Shown: piece after piece, positions 1 through 9,331 of the stretch | Layout of the letters: each line of letters begins with the position of its first letter | How positions within the stretch are numbered: the stretch's first letter is position 1 | Origin: Variovorax sp. OV700 | GTDB taxonomy: Bacteria > Pseudomonadota > Gammaproteobacteria > Burkholderiales > Burkholderiaceae_C | NCBI RefSeq assembly: GCF_900099805.1 | Contig: NZ_FNDR01000010.1 | Span: forward strand, 178,115 to 242,114 | Direction of reading: 5' to 3' | DNA: 64,000 nucleotides | Translations under genes and position numbers: made by a program | Notes under the pieces: generated by a model | What the model saw: the letters and a program-made list of their open reading frames with translations, nothing else | Databases searched by the model: none | What the model was told of the DNA's origin: nothing

Positions 1-1
1 C

Positions 2-334
2 AACGGCATCGATGTCGAGCAGGTGGTGCGCCGCACCTTCCTGATCGGCGTGGCCATCGCGGCGCTTTCCGGCATCCTGACGGGGCCTATCAACGTGAGC
101 ATCTACGGCGGCATGGGCGAGTCGATCACGCTGAAGACCTTCGCCGTGATCGTCATGGGCGGCATGGGCAACGTGCGCGGCACTCTCATCGCGGGCTGCC
201 TGCTGGGCGTCGTCGAGAGCCTCGTTGCCGGCTTCATCGGCCTGCAGTACCGCGACTCCGTCGGCTTCATCGTGCTTCTGCTCATGCTCATGTTCCGGCC
301 GCACGGCCTGTTCAGCAGCAAGGCCCGCTTCTGA
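2..334 (+). CDS. livH: Branched-chain amino acid-type ABC transporter permease LivH, C-terminal part
   Basis: The window opens inside this gene; the frame is open from base 2 and about 110 C-terminal residues remain. The visible part has the hydrophobic helices and the loop GGMGNVRGTLIAG typical of the end of LivH-type inner-membrane permeases. LivH pairs with LivM to form the channel for branched-chain amino acids or, in many proteobacteria, amides, urea and aromatic acids. livM follows after 13 bases. The periplasmic receptor is expected upstream, outside the window. The substrate cannot be read from the sequence. Confidence 0.9.
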   Translation, partial: NGIDVEQVVRRTFLIGVAIAALSGILTGPINVSIYGGMGESITLKTFAVIVMGGMGNVRGTLIAGCLLGVVESLVAGFIGLQYRDSVGFIVLLLMLMFRPHGLFSSKARF

Positions 335-347
335 AAGCGACAACTTC

Positions 348-1382
348 ATGAAACAGGCAATCTTGTCAACCACCACGCTGGACACGCCGCGCATGTCGGC
401 CGCCCGGGTCGCCACGGTCAACTGGAGTGCGTGCGCCATCGGCGTCGTCGCGCTGCTTTGCGCGCCGCTCTTCCTCGGCGACTACTACCTGCACGCGATG
501 GTCCTCGCGATGATCTTCCTGCTGCCGGCGCTGGGGCTGAATCTCATCCTGGGCTACACGGGCATGCTGTCGCTCGCGCAGGGTGTGTTCTTCGGGCTCG
601 GCGCATACGCGTCGGCCCTCATGTCGATCCACTTCGGCACGTCGTTCCTGGTGAACTTCCTGGTCGCGGGCCTGGTGGCCGGGCTGGTCGCGCTGCCGCT
701 GGGCATTCCGGCGCTGCGGCTGCGCGACACCTCGTTCGTGATGTGCACGCTCGGCATGGTGGTCATCGCGCAGATGGTGTCGAAGAACTGGATCGGCCTG
801 ACGCGCGGCGACATGGGACTGTCGGGCGTGGCCCGGCCGCGGCTGGGCTTTGGCGACTGGGTCTACACCGTGATCAAGGCGCCCGAGTACTTCTACCTGG
901 TGCTCGTGCTGGCGGTGCTGGCGGTGGCGGCCTTCGTCGCGCTGATCCGTTCGCCCGCGGGCCGCTGCATGGTGGCCATTCGCGACAACGAGACGCTGGC
1001 CGAATCGCTGGGCGTGCCGACCTGGACCTACAAGCTCCTGGTCTTCATGCTGAGCGCCGTCTTCGCGGGGCTCGGCGGCAGCCTCTACGCGCATTTTTCG
1101 ACGGTCGTGAGCCCGCTGGTCTTCCAGGCCTACTACTCCAACACCATCCTGATCATCGTGCTGGGCGGTGGCGTGGGAAAGGTGCCGGGCGCCATCATCG
1201 GCAGCTTCGTCTTCGTGGCGGTGTCCGAAGCGCTGCGCATCACGCCCGAGCTGCGCATGGTGATCTACGGCTTCGTGCTGCTGGGGCTGGTGTTCCTGTT
1301 CCCGCAAGGTCTGGCGCCGCTGTTCCAGCGTGCGGCGGAGCGCATTGCCGGTATCGGAAAGGGGCCACGCGATGTCCGCTGA
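348..1382 (+). CDS. livM: Branched-chain amino acid-type ABC transporter permease LivM
   Basis: This is a 344-residue polytopic permease, the second channel subunit beside LivH. It has the family stretch LGLNLILGYTGMLSLAQG near residue 60 and the cytoplasmic loop with AIRDNETLAESLGV that contacts the ATPases. The same frame stays open back to 225, inside livH, but the ATG at 348 just after the livH stop gives the normal length. Its 3' end overlaps livG by 11 bases, so translation is probably coupled. The substrate is unknown; the following hydantoinase genes suggest a cyclic amide or similar compound. Confidence 0.9.
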   Translation: MKQAILSTTTLDTPRMSAARVATVNWSACAIGVVALLCAPLFLGDYYLHAMVLAMIFLLPALGLNLILGYTGMLSLAQGVFFGLGAYASALMSIHFGTSFLVNFLVAGLVAGLVALPLGIPALRLRDTSFVMCTLGMVVIAQMVSKNWIGLTRGDMGLSGVARPRLGFGDWVYTVIKAPEYFYLVLVLAVLAVAAFVALIRSPAGRCMVAIRDNETLAESLGVPTWTYKLLVFMLSAVFAGLGGSLYAHFSTVVSPLVFQAYYSNTILIIVLGGGVGKVPGAIIGSFVFVAVSEALRITPELRMVIYGFVLLGLVFLFPQGLAPLFQRAAERIAGIGKGPRDVR

Positions 1383-2142
1383 GTCCATGCTGCGCATCGA
1401 AGGCCTGCGCAAGAACTACGGCGCCGTTGCGGCGCTCCAGGGCGTGGACATCGAAGTCCGCTGTGGCGAGGTGATGGGACTCATCGGCCCCAACGGCTCC
1501 GGCAAGTCGACCCTGTTCGACTGCTGCACCGGCCTGCAGCGCAGCGACGCGGGCCGCGTGCTGCTCAAGGGCGTCGACATCACCGGCTGGCCGATGAACC
1601 GCATCGCCCGCGAGGGCCGCTTCCTGCGCAGCTTCCAGAAGACGGTGGTCTTCCCGACGCTGGACTCCGAGGAGAACCTGGTGCTGGCCGGACAGATGTC
1701 GCGCTTTCCGAACGTGCTGTCAACCTTCTGGGTCGGGCCGTCGGCCAGGAAGCGCATCCAGGCCCTGCGCGAACGCGCGAAGGAACTGATCGAGGTGACG
1801 GGACTGGCGCGCGTGGCGCACCTGCCGGCCGGCAACATGTCCGGCGGGCAGCAGAAACTGCTGCAGTTCGCGTCGATGCTGATGCCCGAACCCGAGTTGA
1901 TCCTGCTGGACGAGCCGTTGGCGGGCATCAACCCCGTGCTCATCGAGAAGGTCATCCAGTGCATCGAGCACGCGAATAAGGAGCTCGGCGTGACCTTCGT
2001 GGTGATCGAGCACAACACCGACGTGCTGATGAACCTCAGCCACCGCGTGGTCGTGCTGCACCAGGGCGCCAAGCTCGCCGATGCCACGCCGGAAGAAGTG
2101 GTTCGCAACCCGGAGGTCATCGAGGCCTACCTCGGCGGCTGA
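1372..2142 (+). CDS. livG: ABC transporter ATP-binding protein LivG
   Basis: A 256-residue ATPase of the LivG type. Walker A GPNGSGKST is at about residues 39-47, the signature SGGQQ at 157-161 and Walker B LILLDEP ends near 182. LivG and LivF form the nucleotide-binding pair on the cytoplasmic face of LivHM. I chose the ATG at 1372, inside the livM end, because the conserved start of the domain follows directly; the frame is open upstream to 1330. livF follows after 17 bases. Confidence 0.93.
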   Translation: MSAESMLRIEGLRKNYGAVAALQGVDIEVRCGEVMGLIGPNGSGKSTLFDCCTGLQRSDAGRVLLKGVDITGWPMNRIAREGRFLRSFQKTVVFPTLDSEENLVLAGQMSRFPNVLSTFWVGPSARKRIQALRERAKELIEVTGLARVAHLPAGNMSGGQQKLLQFASMLMPEPELILLDEPLAGINPVLIEKVIQCIEHANKELGVTFVVIEHNTDVLMNLSHRVVVLHQGAKLADATPEEVVRNPEVIEAYLGG

Positions 2143-2159
2143 CACGAAAGAACAGCATC

Positions 2160-2888
2160 ATGGAACTCGAAATCGACAACCTCCGTGCCGGCTACGGCCA
2201 CCTGGACATCCTGCACGGCGTGGACCTGAAGATCAGGCATGGCGAATTCGTCACGCTGCTGGGCCCGAACGGGGCCGGCAAGTCGACGCTGCTGAAGTCG
2301 CTCTTCGGCATGACCACCCACAAGGGCGGCGCGATCCGCTGGAAGGGCAAGGACATCGCGGGCCTGCGCCCGCAGGCGATGCTCGGCCACGGCATTGCCT
2401 ACGTGCCGCAAGGTCGCTGCAACTTCCAGCTGATGTCCATCGACGAGAACCTCGAGATGGCGGCCTACACCATCAAGGACGGCGACTTGAAGGGCGAGCG
2501 CGAGTACGTCTACGACCTCTTCCCGATCCTGCGCAAGCGCCGCAACGAGCTCGCCGGCAACATGTCCGGCGGCGAGCAGCAGCTGCTCGAGATGGCGATG
2601 GCCGTGCTGCGCCGCCCCGAGATCCTGCTGGTGGACGAGCCCTCGGTCGGCCTCTCGCCGCAGGCCATCACGCTGGTCTTCAACGAACTCAAGCGCCTGC
2701 ACAAGGGCGGCCGAACCATTCTGCTGGTCGAACAGAACACCCGCAAGGCCATGGAGGCCGCGGAGCGCGCCGTGGTTCTGCGCCTCGGCAAGGTCATCTG
2801 GGACAGCCCGGTCGGGGCACTGAGTACTGCCGATCTGGGCGAACTGTTCATGACGGGCAAGCGCGCATCTGACGCGGCCACGGCCTGA
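2160..2888 (+). CDS. livF: ABC transporter ATP-binding protein LivF
   Basis: A 242-residue ATPase, second of the LivGF pair. Walker A GPNGAGKST is at 35-43, the signature SGGEQQ at 136-141 and Walker B ILLVDEPSVGLSP shortly after. The short form with little sequence after the H-loop is typical of LivF. It closes the transporter part of the operon; hydantoinase subunit A follows after a 38-base gap with its own Shine-Dalgarno AAGGAG. Confidence 0.93.
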   Translation: MELEIDNLRAGYGHLDILHGVDLKIRHGEFVTLLGPNGAGKSTLLKSLFGMTTHKGGAIRWKGKDIAGLRPQAMLGHGIAYVPQGRCNFQLMSIDENLEMAAYTIKDGDLKGEREYVYDLFPILRKRRNELAGNMSGGEQQLLEMAMAVLRRPEILLVDEPSVGLSPQAITLVFNELKRLHKGGRTILLVEQNTRKAMEAAERAVVLRLGKVIWDSPVGALSTADLGELFMTGKRASDAATA

Positions 2889-2926
2889 GCACACACCTCA
2901 ACCGAACATTCAAGGAGCTGAAAGGC

Positions 2927-5017
2927 ATGAAACTGGCATTTGACACGGGTGGCACGTTCACCGACTTCGCGATGACGGAGGATGACGGCACCATCCTTCT
3001 GCACAAGGTCCTGAGCACGCCCGATGCGCCCGCGCGCGCCGTGCTCCAGGGCGTGGACGAGCTGCTGGGCAAGGTGCGGTCCCGCAACGGGGGCAAAGCC
3101 ACGGGCAACGGCCAGCTGCAGATCCTTGGCGCGACCACGGTCGTGACCAACGCGGTGCTGGAGCGCCGCGGCGTCCACACCGCCTTCATCACCACCGACG
3201 GCTTCCAGGACATGCTGCGCATTCGCACGGAAGGGCGCTACGACCTCTACGACCTGCGCATCCAGTACCCCGAGCCGCTGGTGTCGCGCGAGCTGTGCTT
3301 CGGCGTGGATGAGCGCATTGCCGCGGACGGCACGGTGATCAAGGCGCTCGACGAAGACGGCGTGCGCACCATCGCCCGCGTGCTGCTCGACAAGAAGGTG
3401 GAGTCGGTGGCCGTGTGCCTGCTGCACGCCTACAAGTACGCGCAGCACGAGCGGCGCGTGGCCGAGATCCTGGCCGAGGTCGCGCCGGGAATCTCCGTCT
3501 CGCTCTCTTCGACGGTTTGCCCCGAAGTCCGCGAATACGACCGCGCCTCGACCACCGTCGTCAACGCCTACACCCGGCCGATGATGGTCGGGCACGTGAG
3601 CCACCTCGAGCGCGAGCTGTCGCAACGCGGTGTCGAAGGACAACTGCTCTGGATGACGTCGAGCGGCGGCGTGGTGCCGAGCTCGTCGGCCTCGCGCACG
3701 CCGGTGCGCTTGATCGAGTCGGGGCCCGCGGCGGGCGCCGTGGCCGCCGCGGACTATGCGCGCCAGGCCGGCGAGTCGAGCGTGCTGTCGTTCGACATGG
3801 GCGGCACGACCGCCAAGCTTTGCCTGATCCCGAACGGCCAGCCGATGGTGGCCAACGACCTCGAAGTGGCCCGCCACGAGCGCTTTCGCAAGGGCAGCGG
3901 CTTCCCGCTCAAGATCCAGTCGATCCACATGATCGAGATCGGCGCGGGCGGCGGCAGCATCGCAGCGCGCAACAAGCTCGGCCTGCTGGGCGTGGGGCCG
4001 CGCAGCGCCGCCGCCGCGCCGGGGCCGGCCTGCTATGGGCGCGGCGGCACGGAACCGACGGTCACCGATGCCGACCTGCTGCTGGGCTACCTGAACGAGA
4101 ACTCCTTCCTGGGCGGCGATTTCGCGCTCGACAAGCCCGCCGCCGAATCGGCGATGGCACGGCTCGCGAAGGAGCTCGGCATTTCGCTCGAGCGCTGCGC
4201 CTGGGGCATTCACGACATGGTCAACGAGAGCATGGCCGAGGCTGCCTCGATGCAGGCCACCGACAGCGGCGTCGACCCGCGCGCCTTGCCGCTGATCGCC
4301 TTTGGCGGCGCCGGACCGGTGCATGCCTACGGCGTGGCCCGCAAGCTGGGCATTCGCAAGGTGATCTGTCCGCTGGGCGCCGGCGTCACCTCGGCCATCG
4401 GGCTGCTGGGCGCGCCGGTGGCGGCGGACCTGTCGGCCAGCCTGCCGATGCGCATCTCGGCCTGGAACCCCAGCGCGGTGAACGTGGTCAAGGCCACGCT
4501 CGCGGACCAGGGGCGCGAAGTGGTGCTGGCGAGCAAGGTGCCGGTGGACCACATCAGCTACTCGTACACCGTGGACATGCGCCACGTGGGCCAGGGCTAC
4601 GAGATCTCGGTGCCGCTGCCGGAGCTGGATCCGGCGGACCCGAAGTTCGTCGAGGAACTGCTGGCCCGCTTCCATGCCAACTACGTGGCCCTGTACGGCC
4701 GCGCCGTCAGCGGCACCGACGCGGAGGTCATCACCTGGCGCGTGCGTGCCAGCGGGCCGAAGGCGCCGGTCTCGCTCGCCAGCCTGCGTGGTGAATCGAG
4801 CACGGCGCGCGATGCACGCAAGGGCACGCGGCCGGTCTTCTTTTCCGAACTCGGCAAGTACGTCGACACGCCGGTCTACGACCACTACGCGCTGGTGCCC
4901 GGCGTTCCGGTCGAGGGTCCCGCCATCATCGAGCAGCGCGAATCGACCGTGGTGATGGGGCCCAACGCCAGCGCCTCGCTCGACGCCCAACACAACCTGA
5001 TCATGCTTTTGTCCTGA
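2927..5017 (+). CDS. hyuA: Hydantoinase/oxoprolinase family protein, subunit A
   Basis: A 696-residue protein of the HyuA/5-oxoprolinase N-terminal family, which uses ATP to open cyclic amides (hydantoins, 5-oxoproline, N-methylhydantoin); relatives include the acetone and acetophenone carboxylase chains. The N-terminus FDTGGTFTDFAM (residues 5-16) and FDMGGTTAKLCLI from residue 289 are the two phosphate-binding motifs of the ASKHA ATPase fold. It pairs with subunit B, which starts 12 bases after its stop. An AAGGAG stands before the ATG. The exact substrate is not determined; the liv-type transporter upstream presumably imports it. Confidence 0.88.
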   Translation: MKLAFDTGGTFTDFAMTEDDGTILLHKVLSTPDAPARAVLQGVDELLGKVRSRNGGKATGNGQLQILGATTVVTNAVLERRGVHTAFITTDGFQDMLRIRTEGRYDLYDLRIQYPEPLVSRELCFGVDERIAADGTVIKALDEDGVRTIARVLLDKKVESVAVCLLHAYKYAQHERRVAEILAEVAPGISVSLSSTVCPEVREYDRASTTVVNAYTRPMMVGHVSHLERELSQRGVEGQLLWMTSSGGVVPSSSASRTPVRLIESGPAAGAVAAADYARQAGESSVLSFDMGGTTAKLCLIPNGQPMVANDLEVARHERFRKGSGFPLKIQSIHMIEIGAGGGSIAARNKLGLLGVGPRSAAAAPGPACYGRGGTEPTVTDADLLLGYLNENSFLGGDFALDKPAAESAMARLAKELGISLERCAWGIHDMVNESMAEAASMQATDSGVDPRALPLIAFGGAGPVHAYGVARKLGIRKVICPLGAGVTSAIGLLGAPVAADLSASLPMRISAWNPSAVNVVKATLADQGREVVLASKVPVDHISYSYTVDMRHVGQGYEISVPLPELDPADPKFVEELLARFHANYVALYGRAVSGTDAEVITWRVRASGPKAPVSLASLRGESSTARDARKGTRPVFFSELGKYVDTPVYDHYALVPGVPVEGPAIIEQRESTVVMGPNASASLDAQHNLIMLLS

Positions 5018-5029
5018 GGTCTTCTTGCC

Positions 5030-6718
5030 ATGTCCATGCTCAAACCCGACTTCAACGATCCGATCACCCTGCAGGTGATGTGGGACCGCCTGGTCTTCAT
5101 CGCCGACCAGGCCGACAGCGCGCTCGGCCGTACGGCCTTCTCGCCGATCGTGCGCGAGAACCACGACTACGTGAACGTGCTGCTGGACGCCAAGGGTCGT
5201 GCGCTCGCGCAATGCACCTGGTCGATTCCGGTGTTCATCACCACGCTGCCCATGGCGGCGCAGAACTACTTCCTCAAGGCCTTTCCGCCCGAGTCGCTGG
5301 AGCCCGGCGACGTGCTGGCCACCAACGACCCCGTGATCGGCACCGGCCACCTGCCGGACATGGTCATGCTCACGCCGATCTTCCGCAAGGGAAAGATCGT
5401 GGGCTACGCGGGCAGCATCGCCCACCTGCCGGACATCGGCGGCCGGCCGCAGTCGCCCGACTCGACCGACATGTTCGAGGAGGGCATCCGCATTCCGATG
5501 CTCAAGCTGTTCAAGGCTGGCAAGCCGAACACCGATGTGTTCTCCGTCATCGAGGCCAGCGTGCGCCTGCCGCACGAAGTGCGCGGCGACATCCAGAGCA
5601 TGGTGGCCGCCAACGAGGTGATGAGCCGCGAGCTCACGCGCTTCATGGACGAATACGGCCTGGAAGACTGCGACGGCCTCGGCGAGGCGATCTTCAGCCG
5701 CTCGGAGCGCCACATGCGCCAGGCCATCGCGGCCTGGCCGAACGGCAGCTACAAGGCCGACATGACGATCGACGGCTTCGAGTCCGACGTCAAGCTGTGC
5801 GTGAGCGTGGAAGTGCGCGACGACTCGATCCACGTCGACTACACCGGCACCTCGCCCGAGGTGGCGCGGGGCATCAATGTGGTGCCGCACTACCGCGTGG
5901 CGCACAGCGTGTATGCGCTGAAATGCCTGCTCGATCCGGAGACGCCGAACAACGAGGGCTGCATGGTCGCGCTGACCGACTCCGCGCCGGCGGGATCGAT
6001 CCTCAATCCGAGGCCGCATGCGGCGGGCGCGGCGCGCAACCTCGTGGGTCATTGCATTCCGAGCCTGATCTTCAAGGCGCTGCAGCACGTCGTGCCCGAA
6101 GGCGCGATGGGCGACAGCGGCGGCGCGCCGATCTGGGGCATCAACTGCCAGGGCCAGCGCTCCGACGGAACGGCCTACGGCAGTGCGCAGAACTTTCACG
6201 GCGGGCAGGGCGGGCGGTCGTCGATGGACGGCCTGGACACGCTGAGCTTTCCATCCAACTGCCGTGTGACGCCAATCGAGATGTACGAGCTCGCGGTGCC
6301 CGTGCTCACTGAATGCAAGGAGCTCATTCCCGACTCGGGCGGCCCCGGCAAGTTCCGCGGCGGCCTGGGCCAGCGCGGCGTGATCCGCAACCTGTCGGAC
6401 CGCGAGATGAATATCTACCTGAGCACCGAGCACGTGAAGTACCCCTGCCTCGGTGTGCTGGGCGGCCAGGCCGGGCGCAACGGCGCGGTGCTGCACGACG
6501 GCAAGGCCGTGTTCCCGAAAGGGCGACTGGTGCTGGCACCGGGCGAGCGACTCACGATCGAACTGCCGGGCGGCGGCGGCTGGGGCGATGCCCAGCAGCG
6601 TTCGCGTGATCTGGTCGAGGACGATCTGCGCCAGGGCCTCGTCAGCATGGCCGGCGCGCAGGCCGACTACGGGTACGAGGCCGAAGCCGGCGCCGAAGCG
6701 CAGAAGGCGGTGGCGTGA
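5030..6718 (+). CDS. hyuB: Hydantoinase B/oxoprolinase family protein, subunit B
   Basis: A 562-residue HyuB-family protein, partner of subunit A in ATP-dependent cyclic-amide opening or carboxylation. Family stretches seen are FSPIVRENHDYVNVLLD near residue 37, TNDPVIGTGHLPDMVMLTP near residue 100 and the glycine-rich end IELPGGGGWGD. A second ATG lies two codons in at 5036; the first is used. The stop TGA shares a base with the ATG of the next SDR gene, so the two are translationally coupled. Confidence 0.88.
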   Translation: MSMLKPDFNDPITLQVMWDRLVFIADQADSALGRTAFSPIVRENHDYVNVLLDAKGRALAQCTWSIPVFITTLPMAAQNYFLKAFPPESLEPGDVLATNDPVIGTGHLPDMVMLTPIFRKGKIVGYAGSIAHLPDIGGRPQSPDSTDMFEEGIRIPMLKLFKAGKPNTDVFSVIEASVRLPHEVRGDIQSMVAANEVMSRELTRFMDEYGLEDCDGLGEAIFSRSERHMRQAIAAWPNGSYKADMTIDGFESDVKLCVSVEVRDDSIHVDYTGTSPEVARGINVVPHYRVAHSVYALKCLLDPETPNNEGCMVALTDSAPAGSILNPRPHAAGAARNLVGHCIPSLIFKALQHVVPEGAMGDSGGAPIWGINCQGQRSDGTAYGSAQNFHGGQGGRSSMDGLDTLSFPSNCRVTPIEMYELAVPVLTECKELIPDSGGPGKFRGGLGQRGVIRNLSDREMNIYLSTEHVKYPCLGVLGGQAGRNGAVLHDGKAVFPKGRLVLAPGERLTIELPGGGGWGDAQQRSRDLVEDDLRQGLVSMAGAQADYGYEAEAGAEAQKAVA

Positions 6719-7518
6719 TGTCCGGCGCACTGAAGGGTCAGGTGGCCCTCGTGACCGGCGGCGGCTCGGGCATCGGCCGCTCCACCGCGTTGATGCTCGC
6801 CGCCGAAGGCGCGCGCGTTGTCGTGATGGGCCGGCGGGCCGAGCCGCTGCAGGCTGTGGTCGACGAGATTCGCGGCGCCGGTGGCGAAGCCTGGGCGCGG
6901 CAGGCCGACCTGCAGGAACGCGAGCAGCTCATCGCGCTGGTGCGGTGGACCGAGAAGGAGGTCGGCCCCATCGGCATCCTCGTCAACAACGCGGGCCTCA
7001 CCAGCCGCGTGCGCAACATCCGCTGGATCGAGCCGGACGACTGGGAGTCGGCCATGTCGGTCAACCTGACGGCGGTCTACGTGCTGATCCAGGCGGTGCT
7101 GCCGGGGATGCTCGATGCCGGTGCCGGCACCATCGTCACCGTTTCCTCACTCGCAGCCGTGCGCCCGAACCTGCTGGGCGGCGCGCCTTATGGTGCGGCC
7201 AAGGCGGCGGTGACGAACCTGATGGGCTTCGTGCATGGCACCTTCCGCAACAACAACATCCGCTCCACCACCATCCTGCCCGGCGAGGTCAATACGCCCA
7301 TCATGGACACGCGCGTGCGCCCACCGAGTGCGGAAGAGCGCGCCGCCATGGTCGCGTCCGACGACGTGGCGCGCGCCATCTTGCTGGCCTGCACGCTGCC
7401 GCAGGGCACCACCATCGAGCAACTGGTGATCAGCCCGACCCGCGCGCGCGACCAGGGCCCCGACATCGAGATCAGCCGCTGGCTCGGCGCGCCCGACGGA
7501 ACACCCGGCAAACCCTGA
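6718..7518 (+). CDS. SDR family NAD(P)-dependent oxidoreductase
   Basis: A 266-residue classical short-chain dehydrogenase. The nucleotide motif TGGGSGIG is at 13-20, NNAG at 90-93, and the catalytic Tyr158-x-x-x-Lys162 follows VTVSSLAAV. The ATG at 6718 is the base-sharing TGATG junction with subunit B; a GTG one codon upstream is possible but less likely. Being last but one in the liv-hyu operon, it probably oxidises or reduces a product of ring opening. The substrate cannot be inferred. Confidence 0.88.
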   Translation: MSGALKGQVALVTGGGSGIGRSTALMLAAEGARVVVMGRRAEPLQAVVDEIRGAGGEAWARQADLQEREQLIALVRWTEKEVGPIGILVNNAGLTSRVRNIRWIEPDDWESAMSVNLTAVYVLIQAVLPGMLDAGAGTIVTVSSLAAVRPNLLGGAPYGAAKAAVTNLMGFVHGTFRNNNIRSTTILPGEVNTPIMDTRVRPPSAEERAAMVASDDVARAILLACTLPQGTTIEQLVISPTRARDQGPDIEISRWLGAPDGTPGKP

Positions 7519-7530
7519 ACGAGACGAAGC

Positions 7531-8253
7531 ATGAGCGATACCCTCCATCAACGCCTGGCACGCGGCGACTCCGTGCTGATGGTCAACCCGAACCATGTGT
7601 CACCCACGCTGTGCGAGAAGCTCGTGCGCTCGGGCGCGGACTCGGTCTTCATTGACTGCGAGCATGGCCTGGCCAGCTTCGAGGACATTCACCACATGGC
7701 CAAGGCCGCGCGCTATGCCGGCGGCTTCGGCATCGTGCGCCCGCAGAACCAGGAGCGCTCCACCATCACGCGCTGCCTGAACGCAGGCGCGGACGGCGTG
7801 ATGGTGCCGCTGATCCACACCGCGGAGATCGCGCGGCAGGTGGTGCACACCTTCCGCTATGCCTGCCCCGACGATCACGCAACCCGGCTGCTGGTCGGCA
7901 TGGTGGAGTCGGTCGAGGCCGTGCGCAATCTCGACGAGATCCTGGCGGTCGATGGCATCGACGTGTTCTTCGTCGGGCCGGGCGACTTGTCGCAGTCGAT
8001 GGGCTACTCGCCTGCGGTGGCTCCAGGCAAGCGCCGCCCGCAACCCGCACTCGACCTGGTCGACCAGACGCTGCAGCGCATTCGCGCGGCTGGAAAGATC
8101 GCGGGCACCCTGGTCGTGAAGCAGGACGTCGAACACCTGGTGTCGATGGGCGCGCAACTGCTGTACTACCATGCGGACCCCTTCGTGACGGAAGGCGTTG
8201 CGGCGATGCGCAGCCTGTCGCGGCCGGTGGCTGCCGCCGCCAACGCGCACTGA
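7531..8253 (+). CDS. HpcH/HpaI aldolase/citrate lyase family protein
   Basis: A 240-residue class II pyruvate-type aldolase of the HpcH/HpaI family, as in 4-hydroxy-2-oxoheptanedioate or 2-dehydro-3-deoxyglucarate aldolases. It shows FIDCEHGLASFEDI near residues 35-48, the arginine in GIVRPQ, GVMVPLI, and FVGPGDLSQSMG near 150, all standard for the metal-binding active site. It ends the liv-hyu-SDR operon and converges on a LysR gene 11 bases away. It probably cleaves a carbon chain released by upstream steps. Confidence 0.87.
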   Translation: MSDTLHQRLARGDSVLMVNPNHVSPTLCEKLVRSGADSVFIDCEHGLASFEDIHHMAKAARYAGGFGIVRPQNQERSTITRCLNAGADGVMVPLIHTAEIARQVVHTFRYACPDDHATRLLVGMVESVEAVRNLDEILAVDGIDVFFVGPGDLSQSMGYSPAVAPGKRRPQPALDLVDQTLQRIRAAGKIAGTLVVKQDVEHLVSMGAQLLYYHADPFVTEGVAAMRSLSRPVAAAANAH

Positions 8254-8264
8254 GCTGCGGAAAG

Positions 8265-9233
8265 TCAGGGCGGCGGTGACGCGGCTTCGGGCTCGCGGAT
8301 GCCCGCAAGCCGACCGGCCGCGAACAGGTTGTCGATCTGTTCCTTGAGGATCTCCAGCACGGCGCGCGCCTGGTCGGACATCGGCAGGTGGTCCGGCACG
8401 CACAGCGACACGGTGGCTTGCAGCCCGGGCTCGACGATCCGGCGGATCACCGGCGGGTTCGCGGCCGGCGGAAAATCCGCCAGCGCCGAAGGCAGGATGG
8501 TGGCGCCCACGCCGGCCTGGATCGCCTGCCGCAGCGTTTCGGCGGACTCGATTTCCGCGCGGATGTTCGGTACCACGCCAATGCGGGCAAAAGCTTCGTC
8601 GACCATCCGCCGCAGAAAGTGCATGCGGCTCGGCAGCAGCAGGTCGATGCCGGCCAGCGCATGCAGCGCAATGGTTTGGTCGTCGTTCGGCTCCAGCTCC
8701 ATGCCCGGTGGGGCAATCAGGAACAGGTCTTCGGTCAGGAGCGGTTGCAGCGTGAGGCCCTTCATGGGGCTGCCCGCGTAGATGATGGCCATGTCCAGGC
8801 GCCCGGTCATGACCATCTCGCTCAGCACCAGGCCGAAGTTGTCGTTGATGAACAGGTTGACCCCCGGGTATGCGCTGCGCACCGCCTGCAGCAGTGGCAT
8901 CGACAGCGCCGAGGCCGTGCTGTAGGTGGCCAGCCCGACCGAGACGGGGCCCGAGACGAAGCTCTCGTCCGTGCGGTTCATCAGCTCGCGCTCCACCTGC
9001 TCGAGGTGGCTCAACATGATCTGCGCCTGGCGATAGAGCTCGTTGCCGGCGGGCGTGGGCGTCACGCCCGCGTTGGAGCGGTTCAGCAGCTTGTGCTTGA
9101 AGTGCTCCTCGAGCGAGGCGATGTGTTGGCTCAGCGCCGGCTGCGCCACGCTCAGTTGCGCCGCGGCCGCGGAAAGACTGCGTGCGTCCACCGCGGTCAC
9201 GAAGCTCTTGAGGGTCTTGAAATTTACCGTCAT
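8265..9233 (-). CDS. LysR family transcriptional regulator
   Basis: A 322-residue LysR regulator with an N-terminal winged helix (LKSFVTAVDARSLSAAAAQLSVAQPALSQHIASLE) and a C-terminal effector-binding domain. The start is the ATG at 9233 (MTVNFKTLKSF); the frame is open to 9305 but that extension is not LysR-like. It is convergent with the liv-hyu operon and divergent from another LysR at 9332. Either neighbour may be its target. It ends in a short acidic/proline tail. Confidence 0.9.
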   Translation of the reverse strand: MTVNFKTLKSFVTAVDARSLSAAAAQLSVAQPALSQHIASLEEHFKHKLLNRSNAGVTPTPAGNELYRQAQIMLSHLEQVERELMNRTDESFVSGPVSVGLATYSTASALSMPLLQAVRSAYPGVNLFINDNFGLVLSEMVMTGRLDMAIIYAGSPMKGLTLQPLLTEDLFLIAPPGMELEPNDDQTIALHALAGIDLLLPSRMHFLRRMVDEAFARIGVVPNIRAEIESAETLRQAIQAGVGATILPSALADFPPAANPPVIRRIVEPGLQATVSLCVPDHLPMSDQARAVLEILKEQIDNLFAAGRLAGIREPEAASPPP

Positions 9234-9331
9234 GGGAAGTCGGGTGCGAACTGATCGTAACCCCGGTTGACGCTGGCAACGCGTGGCTCGATGCTTGCTT
9301 GCCAACAGAACAGCAAGACGACGGAGACCCG

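Noticed and set aside
2510..6730. Open frame of 1406 codons on the - strand
   Set aside because: It lies antisense to livF, hyuA, hyuB, whose motifs are clear. The composition (many His, Arg, Ala, Gly) is that of a shadow frame in high-GC DNA.
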